From positions 1 through 64,000 of the forward strand of contig JAGWLG010000005.1 of NCBI GenBank assembly GCA_028864975.1: a DNA stretch of 64,000 nucleotides. Reading direction: 5' to 3'. The notes under the pieces are model-generated. The model was not told the origin of the DNA, made no database searches, and saw only the letters and a program-made list of their open reading frames with translations. The DNA is from Thermoplasmata archaeon (GTDB lineage Archaea; Thermoplasmatota; Thermoplasmata; Lutacidiplasmatales; UBA184). Positions 34,022 to 41,908 of this stretch are shown here, piece after piece. The translations under genes were made by a program, and so were the position numbers. Positions within the stretch are counted from its first letter, which is position 1; each line of letters opens with the position of its first letter.

Positions 34022-34900
34022 ATGCCTGCGCACAAGGTCCTCCTGATGGGTGGTGGTGCGGGGGTCGTCGGGAGCGGGGTCCTCGCCGAGATCGCCGGAC
34101 GCTACGAGATCCGGTCCTACCACCGGACCCCGGCGCCCTCCGAGCGAGGGAAGGTCGAGTTCGTTTCCGGGGACGTGGGCGAGGTCGGGCGCTTCCCAGA
34201 GCTGGTCCGCGGCGTCGACTCCATCGTGAACGTCGTATGGTACCGCCAACCGGGGCCTGACCGGCTGTTCGCCAGGACGGAGGCCTCGCTACGAGCCCTC
34301 GTCTCTGCGGCGCAAGCCGCCGGGGTCGAGCGCTTCGTGCAGATCTCGCTCCCCCCCGCGACTTCTCGCCTCGAGTCCCGTACTCCGTATCTCTACCACA
34401 AGCGGGCCTTCGAGAAGGAGATGGGGGCGAGCGGTCTCAAGGTCACCTTGCTCCAACCTTCCGCGATCTTCGCTCCCCAGGACCGGTTGATCCATGTCAT
34501 GTTGGACCTCATGCAGCGCCACCGACGATTCCCGCTGTTCGGGGACGGGGGCTACCATCTCTCTCCCATCTGGCACCAGGACGTCGGATGGCTCGTCGGC
34601 GAGGCGCTCGAGGACCGGCTCTCCGGGACCGTCCTCGCGGGAGGTCCGCAACGCTACACCTACCTTGAGCTTCTCGAGCTCCTCCAGCGATACGTGCCTC
34701 AGAGGGTGAAGCTCGTACGCGTGTCGCTCCCCACCGGCCGTCTCGCGGTCCAGTTCTTCAATGCTCTCGGGTGGCACGTGCTCTACACCTACGAGTACGA
34801 TTGGCTCGTGTCCGATCTGCTCGGGTTCGCAGCTCCGAGCCACCCCGGACGGGAGTTCCGAACGCTCGAGAGCTTCCTCGAGGAAGGTAGGCACGCCTGA
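34022..34900 (+). CDS. Atypical SDR / NAD(P)-binding protein (NDUFA9/NmrA-like)
   Basis: A 292-residue protein with a Rossmann start (KVLLMGGGAGVVGSGVLAEIAGRYEI), DVGEVGRFPELVRGVDSIVN, and AAGVERFVQISLPPA followed by YLYHKRAFEKEM (Tyr-x3-Lys-like Y-H-K). The C-terminal half has SPIWHQDVGWLVGEAL and TYLELLELLQRY. This is the plan of atypical SDRs (complex I NDUFA9-like, NmrA-like), many of which bind NADPH as quinone or sugar reductases or as structural subunits. It has no glycan gene directly adjacent. It is convergent with the zinc-ribbon gene, with a gap of 17 bases. Confidence 0.75.
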   Translation: MPAHKVLLMGGGAGVVGSGVLAEIAGRYEIRSYHRTPAPSERGKVEFVSGDVGEVGRFPELVRGVDSIVNVVWYRQPGPDRLFARTEASLRALVSAAQAAGVERFVQISLPPATSRLESRTPYLYHKRAFEKEMGASGLKVTLLQPSAIFAPQDRLIHVMLDLMQRHRRFPLFGDGGYHLSPIWHQDVGWLVGEALEDRLSGTVLAGGPQRYTYLELLELLQRYVPQRVKLVRVSLPTGRLAVQFFNALGWHVLYTYEYDWLVSDLLGFAAPSHPGREFRTLESFLEEGRHA

Positions 34901-34917
34901 CGGCGCGGGAACGGAAC

Positions 34918-35697
34918 TCAGGCGAGGGTCCCGCTCTCGATACGGTGTTCGCACGCCCCGCAGACCCATGCGCGCGTTCGGGTGAGGTTTCCCGGCGACC
35001 AGGACATGCCGCGTGCGCAGCGAGGGCACTCCAGCGAGCTGCGGAAGCTCACGTCCCCGGAGGGGCGAGGAGGGGGCATGGGGGCCGAGGGGGGCGCGTG
35101 GGCCTCCTGGAGCTGAGGTGCCGCCGCGGGGTCCTGAGGCTGACCCGTGGTGGGGATCGCTCGGCAGGTCGCCAGGACCGTGCACTCCTCGGGACCTGGG
35201 GTCCCTCGGACCGGATAGGTCGCGTCCAGCAGGCAGTTGGGGGGAATGTCCCCGCTCCGCATCTCATAGAGCCGGAAACCACCCAGCTTGGAGCGGACGA
35301 CAACGCGGTACTCGAGGGCGAGGGGTGTGGGGGTAGGGTTGTAGGCCACGACCTGCACGGGGATAGGTTCCCCCGGGGGTACGACTGGGAGCGGCACTCT
35401 GGAAGCGAAGTACGCGCCGCCGCCGGTCTCGCCCCAATCCACCTGCAACGACTCGAGCTTGCGTTCCCAAGTCGAGAAGAGCACGCGAGGCGGGGTTTCG
35501 GTCCCGGCGTCGGCAAGAGTGGGGGGCAAGGAGGTAGGACCGTTCGGTGCCGCCGCGCTGGGCACGAGGGGCTTCTCGCGGTAACGGTCCGCGAACGGGG
35601 CGAAGCCGCAGCTCTCGCAGGTCCATCCCAAGGCCTGCTTGCTCATCGCACCCTGCTTGCATCGAGGACATTGTGGGGAGTAGCTCGCTTCGGCCAT
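34918..35697 (-). CDS. Double zinc-ribbon protein, short paralogue of 2231-3745
   Basis: About 259 residues. The N-terminal ribbon is CPRCKQGAMSKQALGWTCES and CGFAPF. A short linker leads to the beta domain (RVLFSTWERKLESLQVDWGE, VVPPGEPIPVQVVAYNPTPT), and the C-terminal ribbon is CPRCARGMSW...WVCGACEHRIESG. The two ribbons and the central domain match the larger protein at 2231 closely, but the proline-rich linker is almost absent. The ATG at 35697 sits 10 residues before the first Cys; an ATG at 35715 is also possible. It lies downstream of moaA on the same strand, separated by 140 bases that contain a palindrome. Confidence 0.72.
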   Translation of the reverse strand: MAEASYSPQCPRCKQGAMSKQALGWTCESCGFAPFADRYREKPLVPSAAAPNGPTSLPPTLADAGTETPPRVLFSTWERKLESLQVDWGETGGGAYFASRVPLPVVPPGEPIPVQVVAYNPTPTPLALEYRVVVRSKLGGFRLYEMRSGDIPPNCLLDATYPVRGTPGPEECTVLATCRAIPTTGQPQDPAAAPQLQEAHAPPSAPMPPPRPSGDVSFRSSLECPRCARGMSWSPGNLTRTRAWVCGACEHRIESGTLA

Positions 35698-35730
35698 GGT
35701 GGTGCTGGAGACCATGCGGAAACCGGCACG

Positions 35731-35748
35731 CCACGCATCAATGCGTGG
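35731..35748. promoter_or_regulatory. Palindrome upstream of the short zinc-ribbon gene
   Basis: CCACGCATCAATGCGTGG has perfect 8-bp arms around two bases. It begins 34 bp upstream of the zinc-ribbon ATG at 35697 and is within the moaA-zinc-ribbon gap. It is either an operator for the zinc-ribbon gene or a short hairpin in a moaA readthrough transcript. Confidence 0.45.
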
Positions 35749-35837
35749 TCGCACCGCGGACAATTCGCCAGATTGCTGCGAAATTCGTCGCCCTTTGTGC
35801 CGGTATTGGAAGGTAGCCTTCGGGGACGACCTTAGGG

Positions 35838-36902
35838 TCATCCCCCGATCGCGTGCATCGCGCGAGGCTTCACCCAGGTCTTCCTCAGGTCGCCCAGGTA
35901 CTGGACCCCGGGGGGTTTGCGGTCGTAGCATGCCCGGACCGTTTCCGCCAGCTCCTCGTCCGTGGCCCCCGCCCGCAAGGGCGCGCGGAGGTCGTGGAGC
36001 GCTCGATCGAACAGACAGGTCAAGAACTGCCCATCCGCCGTCAGGCGGATCCGATCACAGTCATCGCAGAAGGGCTCGGTGATCGGGGTGATGAGTCCCA
36101 CCTCCCCCTTGCCGTCTTCGAACCCCCACCTCTGGGCGGTCTCGCCGTCGCCGCGTCCGCGGGGGAGAAGCTCGTAACGGGAGCCGATCCTGGCCCGAAG
36201 GTCGTGGCCGCTCACGACCTTCTCCGGGTCCCAGGTGCCACGACCGTCGAGCGGCATGAACTCGATGAAGCGCAGGGCGATGTCGCGCTCGCGCGCGAAC
36301 TCGACGAGGTCGAGGACCTCGTCTTCGTTGTACCCTCGAATAGCGACGGAGTTGACCTTGAGCGGGGTGAGCCCTTCGCGGCGGGCGGCCTCGATGCCCT
36401 CCAGGACGCGCGGAAGGGCGTCCATCCCCGCGATCTGGTGGAAGCGGTCGCGACGCAGACTGTGAAGGCTGACCGTGACCCCATGCAGCCCGGCCGCCCT
36501 TAGGGCGGAGGCCTTCTCCGCGAGGAACCACGCGTTGGTCGTCATGTCCACCTCTTCGAGCCCCGGTATCCGGGTGAGGCGCCCCACGAGCTCCTCGACC
36601 TTCGGACGGAGGAGGGGTTCCCCTCCCGTGAGGCGAACCTTGCGGACCCCCATCGAGACCAGGACGCGGGTCAGGCGCTCGACCTCGTCAAACGAGAGGA
36701 GCTCCTGCCGCGGCAGCCAGTGGACCTTTCCTTTCGAGGGCATGCAGAACAGACAGGCGAAATTGCAGCGGTCGGTGAGGGAGATGCGAACCTTCCTAGC
36801 GACCCTTCCTCGGCGGTCGACCAGGGGGGCGCGCAACGCCGCTCCCACAAGAGGCCCTGAGGTCGAGCGGGCATCGCCTCCGCCAAGCGTGGGTGTCTCC
36901 AT
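35838..36902 (-). CDS. moaA: GTP 3',8-cyclase, molybdenum cofactor synthesis
   Basis: A radical-SAM enzyme that converts GTP to 3',8-cyclo-GTP in the first step of molybdopterin synthesis. About 354 residues. The N-terminal [4Fe-4S] motif is C46xxxC50xxC53 (DRCNFACLFC), followed by RLTGGEPLLRP, TTNAWFLAEKA and VSLHSL. The C-terminal cluster has CDDCDRIRLTADGQFLTCLF, and the protein ends in Gly-Gly as MoaA does. The ATG at 36902 gives an N-terminus of normal length plus about 20 residues; upstream starts would add a non-conserved tail. No other molybdopterin gene is in the window. Confidence 0.93.
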   Translation of the reverse strand: METPTLGGGDARSTSGPLVGAALRAPLVDRRGRVARKVRISLTDRCNFACLFCMPSKGKVHWLPRQELLSFDEVERLTRVLVSMGVRKVRLTGGEPLLRPKVEELVGRLTRIPGLEEVDMTTNAWFLAEKASALRAAGLHGVTVSLHSLRRDRFHQIAGMDALPRVLEGIEAARREGLTPLKVNSVAIRGYNEDEVLDLVEFARERDIALRFIEFMPLDGRGTWDPEKVVSGHDLRARIGSRYELLPRGRGDGETAQRWGFEDGKGEVGLITPITEPFCDDCDRIRLTADGQFLTCLFDRALHDLRAPLRAGATDEELAETVRACYDRKPPGVQYLGDLRKTWVKPRAMHAIGG

Positions 36903-36961
36903 GGGGCCCCGAGGTGAGACGAACCGGTTAGGGCGTGAAGAGGCTTGCGGGAGCCCTTTCG

Positions 36962-37414
36962 TTACGGTGAGGGGGGGACGAAAACTGTTCGGAGCTCCTG
37001 GACGAAGGACATCAGGCGTTCCTCGGTGTCGGGGGACCTGGCCCTCGCCCAGAGAAGGATACGAGGGGGACCTGCGCCAAGCTCGAAGCCTTGGAGCTCC
37101 GAGGTGGAGGGGCCCTCGAGGGTCGGCAGCATCTCGCTGTCCGGTCGAAGCATGACCCGTCGGCGGCCATCTCGGAGCGCCACGATCCAGAGATGTCCCC
37201 AGGACTCGGCCCCAGCGCCTGGGAGCCTGCGGAGCACCGAACGTTTCCAAGCTCGAGAGCGACCGGGGTCGGAGGTCTTCTCCTCCCATAGGGGGCTGAC
37301 GTAGACCCCCTCCAGGCCATCAGCCCGCAGCGCCGATGCACAGGCTTCGTCGAAAGCGCGAGCGATGTCCGCGCAGGCCGCCTCGAACGGACGGGGCGCC
37401 TTGCCTTCGACCAT
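36962..37414 (-). CDS. Hypothetical soluble protein
   Basis: A 150-residue protein with an alpha-beta look: ACADIARAFDEACASALRAD helix, GVYVSPLWEEKT, WGHLWIVALRDGRRRVMLRPD strands, and a final helix LMSFVQELRTVFV. There are no Cys, no membrane span and no known motif. It starts 22 bases after the Cas4-like nuclease gene and ends 60 bases before moaA, all on the minus strand, so the three may be co-transcribed. Function unknown. Confidence 0.55.
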   Translation of the reverse strand: MVEGKAPRPFEAACADIARAFDEACASALRADGLEGVYVSPLWEEKTSDPGRSRAWKRSVLRRLPGAGAESWGHLWIVALRDGRRRVMLRPDSEMLPTLEGPSTSELQGFELGAGPPRILLWARARSPDTEERLMSFVQELRTVFVPPSP

Positions 37415-37435
37415 CGGGGGTCCATCCCCCGGCCT

Positions 37436-38290
37436 TCAATAGAATCGCCGACGCGAGAACGGCTCCTGCCGTTCGTTACGGTGGAGCTCCTCGAACCCCT
37501 TGCACGCGTAGCGGCACAGCCCGTCGCGGTTGGGCTCGCAGTGCTGACAGTTCCTCTCGGCGGGGACGGGGGCCCGGACCTTGTCGGCTCGGATGAGCGT
37601 CATCGCCTGCTGGAGCCAGTTCCTCTGCAGGTCCCCGTAAGGGACCTCGACGTATCCCTCTCGTTCGCCCCCACCTTGCGCGTCCCCGTAGTAGACCACG
37701 CCGAAACGAGGGGCGCTTCCCCACGTGGCTTCGACGAGCCGACACTCGGCGATGACCTGGAGCACGTCGAAGAAGCGGCCGTGGTGCTCGTGGTACCCTT
37801 CCCAGAGGTGGGTCTCCTTGTACTCCACGGGGAACACCTGTCCGTCGCCGCGCCGAACGACGAGGTCCGGCCGGCCGGAGAGCCCCCACAGCTGGTCGAT
37901 CAGGGTCGAGCCGTGCTGCCGGACAAAGGCATGGGCGTGGCTCTGTTCCGGCGGGAAGAGGATCGGGAGCCCGCTCTCGTCGGGGTCCTGGTAGAGGAGC
38001 AGGTCATGGGGCCCAACGATGAGCCGGCCCGGCTGGGCGTCCGAACTCTCCCCCGGAGGAGGTGGGAGGGGCGAATGCCCGAGGGGGGTCGTCCCGGTGG
38101 GGGTGAGGGGCATGACCTTCTGGCCGGTCCTCCAGGAGAGGTGCTGGGCGCGATGGAGCTCCATCTCGAAGGGGCAACGGAAGTAGGTCACGATGTCGTG
38201 AGGGGAGAGGTGCTCGACGGGTGGCGGCGACGGAACTGACGTTCCCGGCGTGGGAGCGACCCCTGCCACCGAGGGAGTAGCGGCCTCCAT
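37436..38290 (-). CDS. Cas4/RecB-like PD-(D/E)XK nuclease with iron-sulfur cluster
   Basis: A 284-residue nuclease. The active-site residues are visible in GRPDLVVRRGD (Asp142) and VEYKETH (Glu156-x-Lys158). Four cysteines fit a Cas4-type [4Fe-4S] cluster plus one extra: Cys39 in YFRCPFEMEL, and Cys248, 251, 259 and 263 in NCQHCEPNRDGLCRYACKG. Cas4 enzymes trim DNA ends. No CRISPR array or other cas gene lies in the window, so a repair or defence role independent of CRISPR is equally likely. The N-terminal 25 residues are Pro/Ser-rich. The ATG at 38290 is favoured over upstream frame extensions of basic, low-complexity sequence. Confidence 0.78.
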   Translation of the reverse strand: MEAATPSVAGVAPTPGTSVPSPPPVEHLSPHDIVTYFRCPFEMELHRAQHLSWRTGQKVMPLTPTGTTPLGHSPLPPPPGESSDAQPGRLIVGPHDLLLYQDPDESGLPILFPPEQSHAHAFVRQHGSTLIDQLWGLSGRPDLVVRRGDGQVFPVEYKETHLWEGYHEHHGRFFDVLQVIAECRLVEATWGSAPRFGVVYYGDAQGGGEREGYVEVPYGDLQRNWLQQAMTLIRADKVRAPVPAERNCQHCEPNRDGLCRYACKGFEELHRNERQEPFSRRRFY

Positions 38291-38354
38291 GAGAGAAGTG
38301 GGGCGTGTAGGGGGTAATGAAGACCCCCTTCGAGTCGCGCGTGGGGGCCAAGGC

Positions 38355-41300
38355 TCACGGAAGCACGGAGGCGGGAGGGGGCGGAGGTCTCCGTGCGTCC
38401 CGTTCCATCGCGGAGGCGATGGCACGGCCCTGTTCCTCGAGCCGTGATCGCTGCCTCCGTTGAAGCCGAACGAAGGCCACCGCCAGCGCCATCCCGACCA
38501 AGGCGGCCCCTCCACCCAGGGCGCCGACTTCCAAGGGGGATAGCGTGGTCGATCGCGTCTGCGCAGTGCCGTTGACAGTGATGAGGAGGCTCGACGCGAC
38601 ATTCCTTCCGCCGCCGTCGCTGACCTCTCCGTAGACCGTGTAGACCCCGGGCCTGGCGTAGCTGTGCCCCACCGACGCCGAGGGGCAGCCCTGGCACGAG
38701 GGGGAGGGGAAGGCCTGAGAGAAGCCCGTCGAGCCATCCCCAAAGGAGAGGTTCAGGTGACGCGTCCCTACGCCACCCGACACGTCGTAATAGACCATCG
38801 TGGAGAGAGGCGCGGGTCCCCACCGTGGTGTCGCAGAGAGGTCGAGCACGAGGGCGGGTATCGTGCAGTTGCAGCCAACCTGCACCGACTCGGAGAGCTG
38901 CGCCACTACCTCGTGACCCGCACTGTCGAAGACTTCGACGGTCGCAGTGTACGAGCCCGTAGAGGCGTACGAATGCGATGCGACCATGCCCGTCCCGTTG
39001 GTCCCGTCGCCAAAGGACCAGGAAGCCACGTAGGGGGAGGTCCCTCCCGACGCATTCGCCCAGAAGGTCACCGGGTGGCCAGCAGGCGCAGGGTTGGGCG
39101 AAGATGCCACGGTTGTCGACATCGGACACCCCGTGCAACCTCCACGGACCTGGACGGTGATCGACGCGTTCGACGTCCCTCCCGTCGAATCGGTGAGGAA
39201 GACCGCGGCCGCGAAGGCGCCGGCAAGCGAATAGAGGTGGGTCACGTTGAGCCCGTTCTGACTTCCTCCGTCCCCGAAGTACCACACGGCCGCGTACCCA
39301 CCGGAACCCCCGGTGGGGTTGCTCTGGAAGGCGACGGAAAGGGGGGCGACCCCTGAGCTCGGGTTCGCGGACGGATTCGCGGTGAGCTTGGCACCGCCAC
39401 CGGTCACCGTGATCGTGAGCCCTGCGATCGACCATGCGCCCCGACTGTCGGTGACGTTCAAGGTGACCAGGAACGACCGGACGGCGGTGAAGGTGTGTGT
39501 CGGGTCCTGAACCACGGAGGTGCTTCCGTCCCCAAAGGACCAAGCGTAGGCGACGTACGTGCCGCTCCCACCGGTGGCTCCTCCTGTGAAGGAAACCGCC
39601 AGGGGTGCGGCCCCCGACATCGGTGTGGCCGAAGGGTGGGCGAGCAGGGAGGCGTTACTGTTCGAGACCGTGACCCACACCCAGGAGGACGCAAAGTGCC
39701 CAAGCCGATCCTCCACCACGACCGTCGAATTGTACGTCCCGCTGGCATTGTAGGTGTGCCGAGGGTTCTCGGCGTACGAGTGGGGGGTCAGGTCCCCATA
39801 GCTCCAGTTCCAGGTGTATGGGGGTGCACCGCCGAAGGCGGTCGCATTGAACAGGACCTTGAGTGGAACCGCGCCGGAGCTGGGGGTGGCGGAGGGAGTG
39901 ACCGCGAGCATCGGTGGGGAGAGCGCGGTGATCGTCAGGGACGCGTTGGACGTGGCTCCGCGCGAATCGGTGACCTCCAGCGTCGCGGGGAAGGTCCCCG
40001 GGGTCGTGTAGGCGTGGGCGGGGTTCTGGACGGCGGAGGTCCCCCCGTCGCCGAAGTTCCAGCCCCACGAGTAGGGGGTGCTCCCTCCGCTCGCACCGCC
40101 CGAGAAGGTGACGGTGAGGGGCACCGCACCGGACAAGGGTGTCGCGGAGGCCGAGGCCTGGAGCGTCGAGTTGGAGTTGCGGACGTAGACCCAGACCTCG
40201 GTCGAGCCCAAGCGACCGAGTGCGTCGGTCACCTGAAGCCCTGCAAGATAGGTTCCACTCGCGTTGTACGTGTGCACCGGATCCTGTGCGAGGGACTCCG
40301 CGCTGCCATCCCCATACACCCAGCGCCAGGTGTACGGAGCGCTACCTCCCCGCACCGTGCCGGAGAAGCTCACCGTCAAAGGTACGGCTCCCGAGGGGGG
40401 TGAGGCGACGGCGGAGGCCACCATCCCTGCCGAAACGTTCGACCAAATCCCTGCCCGATAGGTCCACGTGTCGTTGAGCTGGCTCCACAGGTAGTTCGCC
40501 CCTCCAAAGAGCACCACGTACCCGTCGGACCAATCGAACGTGGTCGCCTCCGCCATGCGGTTCAGAGGGTACTCCCAGGCGCAGGGACTGCCGCGCTGAC
40601 ACCAGATCCGGTCATTGTTCTGGGGATTGGTCCAGTTCCCGCTGTGGAAGGTCCACCAGATCTCCGGGTCGCATCCACCCCTCAGGCAGTTGGTCGCGTT
40701 GTCGTCGGCGTTCGTGAAGAAGGGTACGGCATCCGCTGCGTCGTACGTGAATCCATCGTCGTACGGCTCGGGTGGCACGGGCCCGGAGGGATGCAGGAGG
40801 ACCCACGAGCCCCCACGCCAGGCCCACGTGTCCTGTAGCATGTTCACCCAGAACCCGCCGGGCTCCGGATTGACCACCGTGGTGCCGCCGAAGAGCACGA
40901 CTTCATGGTCCGCCGCGTCGTAGGTGAGCCCCGCTCCGGCGCGCGCGGAGGGCGAGGTCGGCGGGAAGAGCTCCGTCCAGGCGCCCCCGACGAACGTCCA
41001 GGTGTCACCGCAGACCGTCCCACAGCCTCCATTCCCCCCTCCGAACAGGAGCATGTAGCCGTCCGCGGAGTCGTTCGTGAAGGCAGCGGCCTCTCTCGAT
41101 GGAGGCGAGACGGGGGGGTGGAGCTGGCTCCAGACCCCGGCTCGGAAGGTCCAGGTCTGTCCTGCCGCAGCGCAGGTCCCTCCGGGGGCGCTCCCTGTCC
41201 CGGCGAAATAGACCACCTCGCTGTCGAAAGGGTCGAACGCCATCGAGGAGGCGACGCAGCTCTCTGGAAAGGACGAGGGGAAGAGCTCGGTCCAGACCCC

Positions 41301-41774
41301 CGCGTGGTACGTCCAGGTCTCGGTCCCGTTCTCCGGCCCTGACCCCGTGGCCCCCAAGAGCAGAACATAGCCGTCCGCGGCGTCGTAGGTCATCGCACTG
41401 TCATAGATCACGAAGCCTGGAGGAGAAGCGCCCCCTGTCGTGGACAGGGCTCGTCCAAGCTCCCCCTCCGGGGGAAGCGGTCCCAACACGCTTTGCGAAC
41501 ACCGAAGGTTGTTCGAGAGTTCAAGGGGGCGCAGGGGGAACATCATCGCGGGATGGGTCTGGTCGCAGGAGCGGCCACCTGCACCGGCCCCGATGGGACC
41601 GAACGAAGCGAGCCCGGTGGGGCCTGGCATCGGGGGGCGGAGAGGGGCTGCCCTCGCACCGACGGGAGGGATGGCCACGAGCACGGCGAGACCGACCGTC
41701 ATGACGAGCAAGAGTGCGCTCGTCGAGGGAAGGGGCGGACGGCCCCTACATGAGCGTGCCGAGCAGGTGTTCAT
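38355..41774 (-). CDS. Giant kelch-PKD surface protein with C-terminal anchor
   Basis: About 1139 residues. Signal segment (STSALLLVMTVGLAVLVAIPPVGARA), then six kelch repeats (MTYDAADGYVLLLGA to ATTFDWSDGYVVLFGGA) to about residue 470. About seven PKD-type modules follow, with the hallmark WxFGDG (WGWNFGDGG, YAWSFGDGS, AVWYFGDGG, ASWSFGDGT). A membrane helix (LGGGAALVGMALAVAFVRLQ) and a short basic tail end it. There is no intracellular domain. The ATG at 41774 is preferred because TTTTTG on the minus strand (41801-41806) lies at TATA distance. The gene's 5' side faces the PKD-winged-helix regulator gene on the same strand, 135 bases away. Confidence 0.8.
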   Translation of the reverse strand: MNTCSARSCRGRPPLPSTSALLLVMTVGLAVLVAIPPVGARAAPLRPPMPGPTGLASFGPIGAGAGGRSCDQTHPAMMFPLRPLELSNNLRCSQSVLGPLPPEGELGRALSTTGGASPPGFVIYDSAMTYDAADGYVLLLGATGSGPENGTETWTYHAGVWTELFPSSFPESCVASSMAFDPFDSEVVYFAGTGSAPGGTCAAAGQTWTFRAGVWSQLHPPVSPPSREAAAFTNDSADGYMLLFGGGNGGCGTVCGDTWTFVGGAWTELFPPTSPSARAGAGLTYDAADHEVVLFGGTTVVNPEPGGFWVNMLQDTWAWRGGSWVLLHPSGPVPPEPYDDGFTYDAADAVPFFTNADDNATNCLRGGCDPEIWWTFHSGNWTNPQNNDRIWCQRGSPCAWEYPLNRMAEATTFDWSDGYVVLFGGANYLWSQLNDTWTYRAGIWSNVSAGMVASAVASPPSGAVPLTVSFSGTVRGGSAPYTWRWVYGDGSAESLAQDPVHTYNASGTYLAGLQVTDALGRLGSTEVWVYVRNSNSTLQASASATPLSGAVPLTVTFSGGASGGSTPYSWGWNFGDGGTSAVQNPAHAYTTPGTFPATLEVTDSRGATSNASLTITALSPPMLAVTPSATPSSGAVPLKVLFNATAFGGAPPYTWNWSYGDLTPHSYAENPRHTYNASGTYNSTVVVEDRLGHFASSWVWVTVSNSNASLLAHPSATPMSGAAPLAVSFTGGATGGSGTYVAYAWSFGDGSTSVVQDPTHTFTAVRSFLVTLNVTDSRGAWSIAGLTITVTGGGAKLTANPSANPSSGVAPLSVAFQSNPTGGSGGYAAVWYFGDGGSQNGLNVTHLYSLAGAFAAAVFLTDSTGGTSNASITVQVRGGCTGCPMSTTVASSPNPAPAGHPVTFWANASGGTSPYVASWSFGDGTNGTGMVASHSYASTGSYTATVEVFDSAGHEVVAQLSESVQVGCNCTIPALVLDLSATPRWGPAPLSTMVYYDVSGGVGTRHLNLSFGDGSTGFSQAFPSPSCQGCPSASVGHSYARPGVYTVYGEVSDGGGRNVASSLLITVNGTAQTRSTTLSPLEVGALGGGAALVGMALAVAFVRLQRRQRSRLEEQGRAIASAMERDARRPPPPPASVLP

Positions 41775-41800
41775 CGCCCATCCACTCGGTCGTCGAGGGA

Positions 41801-41806
41801 CAAAAA
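41801..41806 (-). promoter_or_regulatory. TATA-like box of the giant kelch-PKD gene
   Basis: Minus-strand TTTTTG (within CCTTTTTGTC), about 27-32 nt before the ATG at 41774. Confidence 0.4.
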
Positions 41807-41908
41807 GGCCTCTCGGAGATACGCCCGAGATACGCCGTTCCGGGGTCGCAACACGGCGCGGGGAGCCTCCCACCCGCGTCGAAGGAGGGAGCCGAACGGT
41901 CCTCGTCC

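Noticed and set aside
37436-38290. Calling the nuclease a CRISPR Cas4 and looking for an array
   Set aside because: No repeats with regular spacing were seen in the window, so only the family-level call is kept.
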